Assembly: GCF_030272615.1 (NCBI RefSeq)
Contig: NC_081415.1
Span: forward strand, 629,651,240-629,715,239
DNA from: Cryptomeria japonica
Taxonomy: Eukaryota; Streptophyta; Pinopsida; Cupressales; Cupressaceae
Reading direction: 5' to 3'
DNA: 64,000 nucleotides
Below the pieces are notes generated by a model that saw only the letters and a program-made list of their open reading frames with translations, had not been told where the DNA came from and made no database searches. The position numbers were made by a program, and so were the translations under genes. Of the stretch, positions 1 through 13,029 are shown in pieces (the first letter of the stretch is position 1; each line of letters begins with the position of its first letter).

Positions 1-2866
1 GTAGATTATTTTAATCATGCTTGGAAATCATGTCTTGATTAGTGTTTTTTTGTCATGATTCTCTAGGAGCCTTTGTGAAAAGATTTAGTATGTGATTATT
101 CTTTGGAGGAACATGTGAATGGTTTTGAGGCTTTGACATGGTTGGCTTTTGATTTTGGATATGGTTGAAATGGATTTAGTTTTTTGGTTGAGGTTGGTGG
201 AAAGAATTTGTGGTTTGCCAATTTTGGGGTGATGTGGAGGTGTTGGCTCTATTGATTTGAATGTTTATCATTTATTGTTTCAGGGTTTCTATTTCTTGGT
301 CCAACATTTTTGTTTGGGAATGGGAGGCTTGATTCAAGCTGGGTTGATCTATTCTTTCAATCGAAGGAATAAATTCTTCGCCTTCCCTATGAAATGTGTA
401 ACACCAATCCAGGATATTTGTTTGTAGATTTTGTGACCTTGTTTCAACTACGTAGGGCTTGATTAAGTTTAATTTTCAGAAATGGCTAGAAATGAACTGT
501 GATAATGTAAGTGAACTAGACCAAGTTTGATAATGAAAACACAACTAAAGGAATGTAATCCGATATTTTTTAGATTTTCAAAAATATTTGGGATCAAAAT
601 ATATGAAGGAAAAGCTAAAGTAACCAAAAGAGAACCTAGACCCCAGAAAAATGAAAATAATGGACAAAACTGATAAAGTCTCCCCTTTCACTAGACTTAT
701 GAGTTGTGGGTTCGACTTGTTGATGGAATTGATAAAGGAAAGTAAGGTCGAGACACCTTAAGAATCACTAAAGATTTGATCCAAGATTATTCTCCCACAT
801 TTTTAAAAAAAATTTGAGTTTATGAATGCAAGTCATCCTTACGAATGCAAGGATAAAATGCAAAGATTTAAAAGATAAGATATTAGAGATTAAAATGCAA
901 GCTTAACCCTATGAATTGCAAATTAAATGAAATCTAAGATATGAGAAATGATAAACTAAGATAAGGATGATGATCTATGTTGAAGATTGAGGATTTAAAT
1001 TGAAGTAAATGCAACTTTGAAGTTAAAGACTCGATGATTGATTTTGACTAAGATCAATTCTAATTGAAGGTGCAAAACCTGAGCCTATGAATGTTGACTT
1101 GATTTATAGACACTTGTAGTAGTCTCAATGATTTGATAGTTTTGTTTGTTGATCCCTTTAGTTTTGATCCAAAACCCTAATTTCAATAGTTAAATGTGTA
1201 GAGCTTATTGATAGATTCATTACATGACCTAGCAATAATGTTACATTTAATGATAGATGAATAGCTACAAGTCTTACATTTTAGGATTGTTCAACTGCAT
1301 TACAAGATAGTTCAATTGTGTTACTAGATGTTTCAATTGTATTATATTGTATCTTTTGTGAGATCTTATGGTTTTCTAATCAAATTAAAATTTATAGATA
1401 GTATTAAGCCACAACAAACAGTATGGTTGTTGACTCTGACAATTAGAGTATGACCAAGGGGCCTATATTAGCCCAAATTTGTAAAAGTGGAATTGTTATT
1501 CGCATTGAAAGAAATCATCATGTATAACCTAGGTCTCAAGGGTAAGATACTACTTGATCAAATCTCCCAATATAACAATAAAATACCTATCCACAGTTGG
1601 TAGATAGAGGTCTGGTGGCACAAACCTAGTAGTGCAAGCTCAGCTACCAACTGGCTCACCTTTCCTCTTACCTTGAAGGTACAAAGACCTTATGAACTGA
1701 GGAATTTTTTTCCTTACAGAGCAAGGTACATGAGGAGCATCTATGGGGTATGATCCACACACCCTAACCAATCAACTAATTATAGAAGCTTATCTCTAAA
1801 TAACAAAAAGTTTCATATTAAGGGCTCAAAGAACACCAACGCCTGAACTAATAGACCTTGAGACATAGTATGTGTTTGATACACATGTGATCAAACCTAG
1901 ATCCTCTCCCAATGTGCCTTACATCACTAGGGAACACACAAAATGTCCACCAAGTACATCCTCATATTAGAATCAAGATTTTGCTTTTGTCTCTTTGTAT
2001 AGCTTGTTGGAGATTGTGTGCTTGAGGTTGAACCTTGATGTGATGAGATCCCCAGACATACCTCACTCTAAAAATTAAGAAGTGGTAATTGTTATGCATT
2101 TCTTGTGTACCTAATATCTATGAAGGAAAGGGAAGAGGATATGTGCATAACAATTCAGGTCCACTCAATAGACATGCAAGTGCACAAGGCACTCAAACTA
2201 TCATTCATTCCATTATAACATCAAAAGTATTTTCAAATCTATAAAAATAAAAAAAAACTTGTTTAAAAAGTTTATCTTTGACCACATCTTGCACAAATCC
2301 ATTAATAATTTCATATCAAAAGATTTCTATCCCTTGATCACCACATAGCTATAACAGATCATTAGTAATACATTAATCTCTATAGCAAACACTAAAACCA
2401 TAGAAAATAAATTCAAATGTTGTAAATTTTACCATTTCTTTCACTAGTCAAATGCAGTGAGGATAGTAAAGATTGTGTCATAGAAAGCAGCAAATGTGTC
2501 ACTGAAAGCATCAAATATGGTGGACTTAGGAATAAATGTAGTGGTTTTATAAAGAGTTGTGTCACACATATTTGTAAACTATAAAATCAATTAGATTGCT
2601 GATGAACAAAGATTTATTTGAAGAATTAGATTCATTTTGACGAATTGATTGATTTGATTCCTGAATTATGAGAGTTTGATTAATTTGAAACCCCTAATTA
2701 AGCTAGATTGTAAAATTGATTCCTATACCACTTAATTAGACTAGATTGTGAAAATTTATCCAATTGATCCTCCTAATTAGACTTTATTTGATCCATTCAC
2801 CACCTAATTATGCTAGATTTGATTCGTTTATGACATGATTAGACACGATTGTGAAATTTTGTGTAA
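1..2866 (-). mobile_element. Degraded internal fragment of a J-family LTR element (M)
   Basis: No intact gene. The stretch is collinear with the internal region of element J (about 58350-61100) at several points. The minus strand near 413-360 reads DWCYTFHREGEEFIPSIE, matching MDWHYTFCREGGGFIPSIP at the start of the J reading frame. The block at about 1600-1770 (tctggtggca, then cttaccttgaaggtac, then tctatggggtatgatcc) matches J at 59350-59490. The block around 2040-2060 (gatgagatccccag) matches 59770. At 2455-2530 there are AAATGTGTCAC-type short repeats like those next to the J primer site. I infer an old minus-strand copy whose left part lies outside the window. Its exact right edge is uncertain and was set where the similarity fades. 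Confidence 0.6.
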
Positions 2867-4522
2867 TGTCTGCCAAAATACCCTAGAGAAATACACTAAC
2901 TAACATGCAAATAGAGATAATTTTTTTTAAAACATATACCAATGCTACATAAATAAATATCTTCTCATATTCATCAATCATCCAATAACAAGAATAACAT
3001 CTAATCATCATAACATAATCTCAAGAACACAAAATGCAAGCAGAAATAAACACAATGCATTTAAGCATTCCCTAGGGTACTCCAACGTCATTACTTACTA
3101 ACAACACACATAACACATCCACATCAAGAAGCCATTAACATGTATTACAACAATTACTTTTTCCTATTTATTTACCATCTTCCTTATTATGAGAGTCGTT
3201 AGATTTCAATGCATAATCTAACATAACCCATTATCCTTTGGGTTTTTTAAGGGCACCAAACCAAATGTTCCTAACCCCCATTTACTTATTTATTTCTAAC
3301 ATTATAATCCAATTCCAAGATGATCTACCACATTTCCAGTATTACATGAAACCAAATGCATAGCAATATACCCAATACCTTTATTGCCATTAAATAATCA
3401 ATATCCATTATACTCACAATACTTCATTATGTTTACTTATAAATCATCTATCATATACGTGAATACAATATCCTTTTACAACAAGGAACATAACTCTCAT
3501 TCACATTACAATTACATCATGTATCCAATACATACATATGTCATATGAATCATATACATCAATCTACTATAAATATCCATCCATAGATGAGAAGACAATA
3601 GATCTACATCCATGCAAGAGAATCCAACAAAGAACATCCTAATGAAAGAAGGCATCAAACAACCCAACCATGTGGAACCATATGGAACCACCCCCCATGA
3701 TAGGAGATGACACAAGATCCCACTTACACTCTAGATCTAGGCTAACACCTAACAACTAAAGGAAGACCAATGCAAAACAAGTGCAAGAATTAAAATCATA
3801 AAACCTCCAACCATAATTCGTCCAGAGGCAACACATCAAATCGAGACTCAAGGCACTAGGACCTACATATGGGGAAAAGAGTGTCATCACATGTGACAAA
3901 TGGGATCTTGGGCACCTATCCTGACCATCCTAGATGCACATGCAGAGACATCTCAACCTTTATCGAGTAAGGGAGATTAGCTTACCTGGGTTACCAAGGC
4001 CTTCCAAATCCTATCCTGGATCTCTACCACTGGGCAAGGAAGAGGGGCCACCAACCATTTCTTATCTTAAAAAGATGAACTATTCTACCTGAACCCCAAG
4101 AATTATTAATTAGATTATCACTTGATTACAAAGAATAAACTCCCAATGAGATATTCTAGCACCTAGACTCTAGGTAACCTGGTTGTCTACTCCACGCAAT
4201 CCCAGTCACTCACTTGGAAGCCGACTCCCCTCTAGCATGCTCCTAGACCTTTAGGATAGCATAATAACAATGCAAAACTTGACCATGGGCTCACAACTCA
4301 ACAAGACTTGGTAAAACAAGGTAAAAAACATCCAATAACATCAAAACCACAACAAGAAGGCTCACAAGAGATATACAAAGCAAGAACCTTCACCAAGAAT
4401 GACAATCAAGGAACTAAAGCATAGGTATGAAATCGAGACCAATCCAAGAGAAAATCCAATTCTCAATAGTGAGGCAATAATATCCCACTAGAATTCTCAT
4501 AAACATTCCTCAACAACAAGTC
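2867..4522. other. No gene seen; AT-rich flank of element A
   Basis: I see no supportable gene. The short open frame at 3512-3715 has no recognisable features and is probably chance. This DNA continues after removal of elements A and G through 19658-20339 and 28974-29473, so the three stretches were once contiguous host or older-repeat sequence. Confidence 0.5.
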
Positions 4523-5655
4523 TGTTGGCTTGATGATGATTGTAATAGATGACTTTATGTGTTGTCATTGATGGAATATGTATACACACATATGTTCACA
4601 TTGTCTTAGTCATCTTAGTTAAGACAAACCAGTATTACTTCTAAAGTTACTTGTATTGCACCCGATATTGGATGTTTAGTTTAAGATGGTTTAGAGGGTG
4701 TTAAACCTGTATATGTAGACAACCGATATATGTAGGAATGGCTTGACACTAGTTTTGAAATTCAGCGGAGACCATCAAAGAAGCAAATGAAGGATAATCG
4801 GTTTATGTGTTGAATGTCGTTAAATCTTAACCGATATCAGTGTTCCAACTAGTATTCATTGATTGTGTGATGAGTTATCATCAGTCGTAATGAGTTATCC
4901 CTAACCAACAGATTTGGCAGAAATCTATGATGAGTTATGTTAGATTGTCCAGATACATTGCACCTAGGAAATTGTGATATGATTCCTAAGACAACATGAA
5001 ATCTAATGTCTATATAATGACATTATGATGAACTATTTTGATATATGATATGATGCAAAGATAGAAGTGTTAAGTTATTGAAGGCATTGCAAAAATATGT
5101 TGGTGATGTAGTTTGGAGTGAGTAGAAGAGGATCTATTCAAGCAAGTTGTGCTACTTCTAGATCACACCACCTATTGTTTTCTAATCACTACAACAGTCA
5201 AATCCCCTAACTAAGTAAGCTCTAACAAGCTTCAATGTAAAAATCCTTTAACAAGGTGATCCATTAGTTTTCATTCTAAAATCCTCTATCGAGGTTACTC
5301 CTAATAGGGTACTACCTTTAACAGGGTATAGCTCCTAACAGAGATTTTGGATCTTTAATAGGATTTGCTCCCAATAGAGCACTTTTGTAGACCTTAACAA
5401 GTCAGTTATCTATTACTGCAAATAGTTAACTTGTGAGTCCCATCTCACCGTGGTTTTTCCCATTTGGATTTTCCACATATAAACACTTGTGTTATGGTGG
5501 ATGTTTTACTTGTTGTAGATGCCTTACTATCATTTTGGATTGCATGCATAGTGTTTAGTAAACTTGCTAAGTATCTCTATCGGTCAGTGTTTAAAGTGGT
5601 ATTGTTTTTGCTATCACTAATTCACCCCCCCTCTTTGTGCTTTATAAGTGTATCA
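4523..5655 (+). repeat. Element A 5' LTR
   Basis: Starts TGTTGGC and ends TATCA. It contains a TATA-like box TATATAAT at 5011-5018, the GTGG-TTTTT-CCC / GGATTTTCCAC hairpin motif at 5450-5476, and an ATTCACCCCCCCTCT motif near its 3' end. It matches 18524-19657 with scattered substitutions. Confidence 0.92.
5011..5018 (+). promoter_or_regulatory. TATA-like box in the A LTR
   Basis: TATATAAT lies in the middle of the LTR, where the U3 promoter is expected, and is kept in the other LTR near 19011-19020. The role is inferred from position only. Confidence 0.4.
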
Positions 5656-5657
5656 AT

Positions 5658-5670
5658 TGGTATCGGAGCC
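5658..5670 (+). other. Element A primer-binding site (initiator Met tRNA type)
   Basis: TGGTATCGGAGCC begins two bases after the LTR. It differs by one base from TGGTATCAGAGCC, the usual plant Copia primer site complementary to the 3' end of initiator tRNA-Met. Confidence 0.85.
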
Positions 5671-5717
5671 TAACTTCCTTAAGGCTTAATCACTTGGAAG
5701 GAAACCCTAAAGCCTCC

Positions 5718-6866
5718 ATGGGGGATATGAGCTACTTCCAGATGGCCAGAGTACTTGAAGCTACCAAGGAAGAGTTGGAAATGCTAAGGGTCAGATTTAA
5801 AGCTTCACAAGTCAAAAGGAGAGAGCTAACTAAACAACTATTGGAAATATCTGATAATAGTTCTTCAGATGAAGCTAACATTGATGCATTGGCTAAAGAA
5901 GTTGATAAACTGAATGGTGAAAAGCTAAATTTGAGAAGAGAGTTAGAAGCCCTAACTATCCACATGAGCCAAGAGTTGGAAGCAAGGAGGGTAGCTGAAG
6001 ACCTAATCAAAGAAAGAGATCATGAGATTGCTAAGATCAAACAAGAGAATGCAACTTTGCATGACCATTGGCATGAAGAAAAAGAAGAAAAAGAGGATTT
6101 GCAGCTAGATCTTGAAATGGAAACATCTCTAAGAGAGACTCTTACAAAACACAATGAAGATCTTACCAAAGAGCTCACTGAGGCTAATGGAGAGATGGAA
6201 AAGTTCAATAAGAGTTCTACTATGCTGGACAAGCAAATTCAATCTCAGAGGATGAAAGGTGATACATCTGGACTAGGTTTTAATACATCTCAGAAAGGAG
6301 AGCCTTCTGATACAAAGAGAAACATTCACAAGGACAAAATTGCTCCTAAGGCTAACAAGCTTACTGGTAAGAAATTTTTTAAACCTGTTTGCTTTGCCTG
6401 TAATAAATTTGGACATATTGTAAATGTGTGTAGAAATAGACCCAATGAGAATACAGGCTATAATACAAATGCTAGGTATGCATCTAGGAGATTTGAAGGT
6501 CATTCTTTTACATGCAACATGTATGGACACTGATCAGTTGAATGCAGATATGGAGAAAATAATCCAGTACCTCACATGAATCCAAAACCTAATGGTAACT
6601 GGAGAAGAACCTATGACAACTGGAGTAACATGAACTGGCATAAATCCTATGTCAATTGGTTTAGTCCATTTGAAATGGAAAAGGTAACTAATGTCATATG
6701 CACCATTTGTAATAATTATGGTCATGTGGCTATGAACTGCAGAAGGAGAACTGGAAGAGGCAATGCAGGACATTGGAGATCATCCAGAATGGCCTACTAT
6801 CATTGTCACAAACTGGGACACATGGAAAAGTTTTGTAGAACTAGAAAGAACAAACCGGTTAACTAA
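5718..6866 (+). pseudogene. Element A ORF1: coiled-coil, CCHC zinc-knuckle gag-like protein (broken)
   Basis: Likely gag-like RNA-binding structural protein. The ATG at 5718 (MGDMSYFQMARVLE) is preferred over the upstream in-frame ATG at 5637, which lies in the LTR. Residues about 10-175 are rich in E, K and L with heptad spacing (coiled coil). A basic linker precedes knuckle 1 (C225, C228, H233, C238). A second knuckle has lost its first Cys and is cut by TGA at 6531-6533. The same frame then continues to 6866 with a third intact knuckle (ICTICNNYGHVAMNC) and a fourth with its first Cys replaced by Tyr (YYHCHKLGHMEKFC). The stop sits where B has Arg after GH, so CGA to TGA is likely. The UBN2 or retrotrans_gag domain expected in an ordinary Copia gag is not apparent. 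It is homologous to B 11303-12579 and C 36782-35649. Confidence 0.85.
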
Positions 6867-7505
6867 TCTGAAGATCAAAAAGGTAAGCAGAAGGTAAATG
6901 TTGAGGAAACCAGAGAGGAGATGAATCGAATCTGGAAAAACAAGAGAGGATAAACCTGTAGAAGAACCTAATCCTTCACCCAGTGTGGAGAATCCTACAC
7001 TAGTGAATTAAGCCTTTCAACAGGGCTAAGGGGAGCATAGTAGTAAATCTACTTTTGAACCCCTTGAAAGATGTGTGGTAAGAAAGTTTGCATTTTTGAG
7101 TTGTTATGTGTGAAATCTTGATATCCATGTCTATCGGTTTTTCGAAAGATTGTCAACCGGTCTTACACCTGTTAATATTGAATGTATTATTAAGCAGTGT
7201 ATTAGGGTTTGTAACCCTAACGGTTGAGAAATTAATGCAGTAGGTAAAGATGATAAAATAAAGTTTTAATATGTTATTTTTACCCTAAATGCATTCGGAA
7301 AAGAATTCGTGAGCACTTGCAGAGCAAAAAGAGAATTGCTAGTTGGTTGAAGATGGATTTGTGCTATGAATTGAAAGATTGAAGTTGATTCAAAGATTAG
7401 TGAATGTGGAACTGGTGTGCATTTGAGAAATCAACCAGAAATCATGTCAGCACAGAAGAATTAAGGTATTCCTTTGTAAATCCCTTTCAAATCAAGTTTA
7501 TCAGA
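6867..7505 (+). other. Spacer between ORF1 and ORF2 of A
   Basis: No gene. A short run after 6870 still looks ORF1-like (vestigial acidic tail), followed by non-coding leader sequence to ORF2. B (12580-13029) and C (35344-35648) have equivalent spacers. Confidence 0.6.
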
Positions 7506-10155
7506 ATGACATCGTCGTCTAAGCATGTAGAGAGACTTATGATCACATCTGAACCTCTAGAAACTATTGAATCTGAACAAATTGTGTTGTATAATGCTTT
7601 GTCTCAAGTTCTTGATGGTGTTATCATAAAAGGTGATTTATCTAGTTACATTGACAGCAAAATCAAAGATTTAGGATCATTGACAATTTACTCTCAACTA
7701 AAATCCCTATGTGATAAAAGCGACAAGATCAAACCCGAGTATATTAGGGTTTTCACAATGCAGCATATTTTCTTGAAGACTTTGAAGAAGAACATGTTAT
7801 AAGCATTCTTAGTCAAGTTCATGGTGAAAATATGTATCTTGAAAGGTCACACACGATCACTAAGGAAGCTATCCATGCTATGACTAGTTTTTGGCAAATC
7901 GGTGAAGTTCCCAAGCTAAGGAGAATTTCAAAAGAAACTGTAATGACATTAACTCAGACTACCTCTGATGGATGTGCTTTTTCAGTTAATAACATTAAGG
8001 ACCGAGTGGTTAGACTTGCTACTATGGTTATTGGCTACAAGATATTTTATTCCAATAGGATGAACAATGTGCCATCTGCTGTAGTGCATACAACTTATAG
8101 AATGATTACTAAGAACATAGATTATGACCTGTGTGAGGCCATAAGGAGTCAATTGATGTTAAATCTACAATCAATAAAGAAGGACAATAGTCAAAAGTTC
8201 AAATTTGGTCAGTTATTGATTGGTTTATTCTTTTACTTTGAAAATTTCCTACCAAGAATTGGGACATTCAATGGTCAAAAGACCTACCAGTAACTGCTCA
8301 AATAAACAACAACATTAATGCTGTTAAGAACACTTTCTTTGTTGCAATGCATAGGTACTTTAATGAATTCCAACAGAAGATGAGTATGAAGGTGAGGCTA
8401 CCTGAATATGTGGTGAAAAACTTTGCAAAAGACATCATTTTCATAGACACCACTGATTTTTGTCTCATGGAAGTCATCAAACCTAGGGAGGATGAAATGG
8501 AAGACATGAGTTATGAAGTCAATTATGACTTATTGATCTATTATGCTAATAATCTATTGGCATCTCCAGTTGACAAGAAAAAGAAAAGACTAGGAACATT
8601 TGAGGAGCAAACTATAGAGGCTCAAACCAGTGGTGCTCAACCCAGTAGTGGTAAAGGAAAGAAGAAGAAGGCTGAGCAAGAACCTTCAGTGCCAACGAGT
8701 ACAAGAGTGACACAAAGTGTCCACATCAAGAAGAACTAACATCAAAAGTGTATATAAAGAAGTAGACTGCAATGAAGAAGAGAGGCAGGGAACTAATTCT
8801 TCAAGCTTAATCTGATGATACCGACACTGAGGAGGAGCCAAAGAAAATAAAGGCAACTAGTAAGAAAGCCAAACAAGTTGAAGACACCTCTCAGTAAGGT
8901 ATTCCTATTAATGCTTTATCTTACAAACCTATGACTGATTTTAAGAAAACTATAAAAATATTAGGGAGGAATATGTTTGATAATGTGAAAGAATGTTTTG
9001 ATTCATTTAATGAAGATCAGAAGGAACAAATTGTTCAACAGGTAATCAACTACTTATGTCAATACAATCGATTACCTCGGGATCTTAAAAATGATATTTC
9101 TAATTCTTTGTATTCTATTCTAGTAAATAAGTGGAAAGTGGTGGTTGAACAAGATCAAGAAATAATTGATAGTACTTTCATTCAGTATTTTCCTGAATTG
9201 TCTAAAGATGGATTAGTAGCATTTATTGATAAATTCAAAGGACAATTTCATTTTAAGATAAGAAGATTGATGCTAATGAATGGAAAGGTGCAATCTATTG
9301 AAGTGGGAACTCATCAGATAGCCAGAAATGTTCAACAGACGCATAAGCATACAAAGTATCATAATGATGATCAAACAAAGACTAGAGGACAACCGGAGTT
9401 AGATGGAGAAGAAATTGCTTCTCTAGATATTGTTAAGCATAAGACTGACTCTATACCAGTTATATTTGTTGATGATACTTAGGACACCATTGATCTATCT
9501 GGCAATATCATTGAACCTATTACGCAACCATTACAACAACCGGTTATTATTGTTTCATAGGTTAAAGCAATTGAAGTACCAGTAATTCAACCTATTATGG
9601 ATATTCCACCTCCACCGAAAAAATATCATCAAGTGGAAACTCAACAGCCACCGGTTATAATGGTTACTCAAGATGAACAACCAAAGAAGCATGAACAAAA
9701 GGAAGAGAAACCTGAGAAAAAGGTTGAAGTGAAGGAATCTGAACAGGAAAAGGAACAAGAGAAAGAGAAAACTAAGGAGATAAGACCAGCTGAAAAAGAA
9801 AAGGCAATAGTCAAGCAACAAAATGATGATGAATATGACTCAATAGGGATCAAAGAGCCTATAGATGTAGAGAATATGAGTGCATCGGAACTAATGGAGA
9901 TTGCAACTGTGATACAATCTAGGGCTTAGAAGAAGAGACTAAAAGAATAGAGGAAGGAAGCAGAAACAATCCAAACTGTTGCAAAAATTTTGTTCAATCT
10001 TCTACCGGAGACTAATATTGGGAACTTGTCAACTCCTATTGGAAAGCTTGGCCAATTGGTTGTTGATACCTCTGACCAACTAAAGTCCCTTGAAGAAGCT
10101 TCTTAGACTTTGGCTGAGAAAAACTACAGGAAGAAAAGAGGAGAATGCATAATGA
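7506..10155 (+). pseudogene. Element A ORF2, 5' part (unknown conserved protein, broken by B)
   Basis: Function unrecognised. The ATG at 7506 (MTSSSKHVERLM) matches the starts of B (MASASHTNSS) and C (MASSSAPEF). The N-terminal helical domain contains YNALSQVLDGVIIKGDLSSY and a segment ending FKFGQLLIGLFFYFENF that aligns with B and C. A Lys-rich linker follows, then a second domain (about 8931-9300) with FNEDQKEQIVQQVINYL, then a K/E/P/Q-rich tail. Frame changes occur near 7740-7770 and 8255, with further decay at 8740-8930. In-frame TAG codons sit at 9480, 9558, 9927, 9948 and 10104. The frame is interrupted by insertion of B after 10155 and resumes at 17759. No catalytic motif is visible. 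It could be a capsid-like accessory protein, but that is a guess. Confidence 0.75.
10151..10155 (+). other. Target-site duplication AATGA, left copy (element B)
   Basis: AATGA lies immediately before the B 5' LTR and is repeated exactly at 17754-17758 after the 3' LTR, which fixes the insertion boundaries. Confidence 0.95.
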
Positions 10156-11252
10156 TGTTGGCATTTTTTATGTTTATGTTGTGATTGTCATTGATGGACA
10201 CACACTTGCATTGAGATCCTCTTTATATGAATGAGTTTGAGCACAACCGGTATTTGTTCCAACTGGTATGTTGTATTAGAGTCTTTAGACTATTGATGTT
10301 TTGCAGAATGCGTTTCCTAGTTTGAAGCAACATGTTGACCCCAAGCGGTTTGTGGATCCCAATCGGTATGAGGGATTAAAGGGGCATAACACATTTTTAC
10401 CAGTCTTCACTTTTGTATGAACCGGTAATACTCTGTGATAAGTTACCAATCGGCATTTTGTGATGAGTTACTATCCACCAATTGCTTGATGGTGCCGACT
10501 CATTAAAGGTGCTTTTTTGTGTCGTGGTACCAAGTATGTCTAGGTTCATTGAACCTAGGAAATTATAATGTAATCCTATTGGACCGACATGAAATCAGAT
10601 TCCTTTATAAGGACATCATGTCTAGGATTTTAGGTTGTTGCTATCATTGATATTATTGCTAGGGTTTAAGGTGGTTGAGGAGTTAGAGAGTATGAATGTG
10701 TAGAAGACTAAAGTAATGCTGGAATGTATTAGGAACGAGCTATCAAGGATCTAACCGAGCAGTCTATGCTATTAGCTAGATCAAACTCTTGTTGATTACT
10801 CACATCTTTGACAAGTCTGTAGCCCTAACCAGGTAGGCCCAAAAGCCTTTTGTAAATCCTCTAACAAGGTGGTTCACATCTGTGGATCTAAAATCCTCTA
10901 GCAAGGTAGTCTTTAATCGGACTTATCTCCTAACAAATATTGAGATTCCTAACAGGATCTGTTCTGGTAAAGAACATTGTAAGACCTTAACCGGTCTAGT
11001 TCCTATTCTGCAGATAGTTACTTGTGAGTTCCATCTCACCGTGGTTTTTCCCATTTGGGTTTCCACGTCAAAATATCTTATGTTATGGTGTTTGTTCTTT
11101 TGTGGGTGAATGTATTTTTAGCTATTTGGTTTGCATGTTTGTTAACCGTTTTATTTGCTAAACTATTTTACTGGTTTACTATCAGTCTTGCAAAGTGTTT
11201 AAGTGCAAAGATTTTTGGCATACTAATTCACCCCCCCTCTTAGTATTCATCA
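10156..11252 (+). repeat. Element B 5' LTR
   Basis: Begins TGTTGGCATTTTTTATG and ends TATTCATCA. TATA-like TTTATAAGG at 10604-10612, hairpin motif at 11041-11066, and the ATTCACCCCCCCTCTTAGT signature near the end. It has about 25 bp (around 11148-11172) that the 3' LTR lacks. Confidence 0.93.
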
Positions 11253-11254
11253 AT

Positions 11255-11267
11255 TGGTATTAGAGCC
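11255..11267 (+). other. Element B primer-binding site
   Basis: TGGTATTAGAGCC starts two bases after the LTR. It differs by one base from the initiator tRNA-Met site of plant Copia elements and is identical to the C primer site. Confidence 0.85.
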
Positions 11268-11302
11268 AACCTTTCTATAAGTTTAACCACTTGGAAATAG
11301 AT

Positions 11303-12579
11303 ATGGGGGAATACACTTTGAGGCAACTTACCCACCGGCTCACTCAGTCTGAGCAAGCCTATGATGATCTTATGGTCAAATACAAGGCATCTCAAGAAAA
11401 AAGAAGAGAACATGCAGAAAAGCTGATGGAGCTATCTTAAAAAGTTCTTCAGATGAAGCAGACATGGAAGCCCTAATTGTAGAAGTAAATAAGTTGAATG
11501 AATCAAACTCCAACCTGAGAAAGGAGTTGGAAGGACTGACTATCCAGATGTGTCAAAAGCTTGAGAATCGGAGGAAAGCTCAAGATCTGGTGAAAGAAAT
11601 AGATCATGAGATCTCCAAGTTGAAACAAGAGATTAGTGCCCTAAATGCTCAACTCCATGCAAGCAAAGTGGAAAAGGAAGACATGCAAGGAGAACAGAAC
11701 ACTGCCATCTCTAAGAATGAAAACCTGTTGGAAACAAATGCTGCTATTTCCAAAGAACTCTTTGAGTCAAAGGATATACTTGCTAAGTTCAACAAGAGCA
11801 CTATCAAGCTAGAGCAAAAGCTCGAATCTGCCAAACCGGTCAAGAATACCAATGGACTTGGTTATTCTAGTCATGAGGAAGGTGAGACCTCTGGTACAAA
11901 TGCAGGAACATCAAAGAAACAACTGACATCAAAGGATAAAGGTAAGAAAAATTTTAAACCTGTTTGCTTCAACTATCTTAAAGAAGGACATACTGCAAAT
12001 GTGTGTAGGATTAAGGCTTACAACAATTTTCCTTATTTCCTAAATGATAAGCCTAGATCCTATAGATTTGATGGTAACTGTTATGCATGCAACAAGTATG
12101 GGCATAGAGCATCAGAATGCAGGTCTGTTATGAATAACACTAGAAGATATCCTCAGAGGACCCAAGGAGTTGGTCCTGAACCTTTTGTGAACCAGAATCA
12201 CAACTGGTTTAATATCTTCAATCATTAACCAAGAAGCGGTGGTTATCAAGTGGCAACCAGATGGAGAGAAAATTGTATGATCTATCATGGTCATGGTCAC
12301 ACTGCTACAACATGCAGAAGAAAGAATGGAAACATGAACAATGGACCTTGGAGAGCACCTGGATTGGTCCGCTATCACTGCAACAAACCGAGTCACATTG
12401 CCAGATTCTATAGATCAAGAAAGAACATATCTGATGATATACCAACCACTCCAGAAGGAAACATTGATGTTGACACTATTCAAGTGGACATGAACAAAAT
12501 ATGGAAGAAAAAACCAGCGGTGTTACAAGCGGAACCAGTTTCTGCACCTAGTGTGGAAATCACGAAACCGACAAACTAA
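11303..12579 (+). pseudogene. Element B ORF1: coiled-coil zinc-knuckle gag-like protein (broken)
   Basis: The ATG at 11303 (MGEYTLRQLTHRL) is equivalent to the A start at 5718. A one-base deletion near 11435-11444 shifts the frame, and the rest is read from about 11440 in another frame. That part holds a long E/K-rich coiled coil, a basic region and knuckle positions. One knuckle is intact (CYACNKYGHRASEC). Others are damaged by Cys-to-Tyr changes (CFNYLKEGHTANVC, CMIYHGHGHTATTC, and YHCNKPSHIARFY, which also lost its last Cys). A TAA at 12226-12228 interrupts the frame before the third knuckle. The Cys-to-Tyr changes fit G-to-A transitions. It is a non-functional copy of the family gag-like gene, followed by ORF2. 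Confidence 0.85.
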
Positions 12580-13029
12580 GCTTCAAAAAGCTTAGGGGGT
12601 GCAAACGACGAAAAGCTTTGAACCCTTGGTTTACACTAGTAAAAGACCTTAACCGGTATGTTATACCTATCATTTGGCAGAAGACCAGAAATGGTAAAAA
12701 GGAAAATTAGGGTTTATGCCCTAATGGAGGAGCATTAATTGCGGTAGGTGAGAAACATACTTAAAAGGATTTTACAAATCATTTTATCACTATCAGTTTT
12801 TGAGTGAAGAAAAAAATTTCAAAGAGCAGAGCGACGAAAAGACGATTTGAGCTGATATCTTGAGAAATTGAGAAACCGCGAAGGAGATTCAAATTCAAAC
12901 TGCAAACAGTCTAGTGGAGAACACAAAGCGGTGATTTAGCAACTGTCAGAGTGTGAAGTAAAGGAGAATCATCAAGCCCTAAATTCACATGTTTCAAGAG
13001 GTATTTCTTGAGTTCTTAGAATTTCTATC
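12580..13029 (+). other. Spacer between ORF1 and ORF2 of B
   Basis: About 450 bases with no gene. It corresponds in position to 6867-7505 in A and 35344-35648 in C. Confidence 0.6.

Noticed and set aside
3512-3715. 67-codon minus-strand frame
   Set aside because: Short and isolated, with no features beyond a chance lack of stops.
6273-6773. Minus-strand open frames opposite ORF1 of A
   Set aside because: They are shadows of the zinc-knuckle coding region on the other strand.
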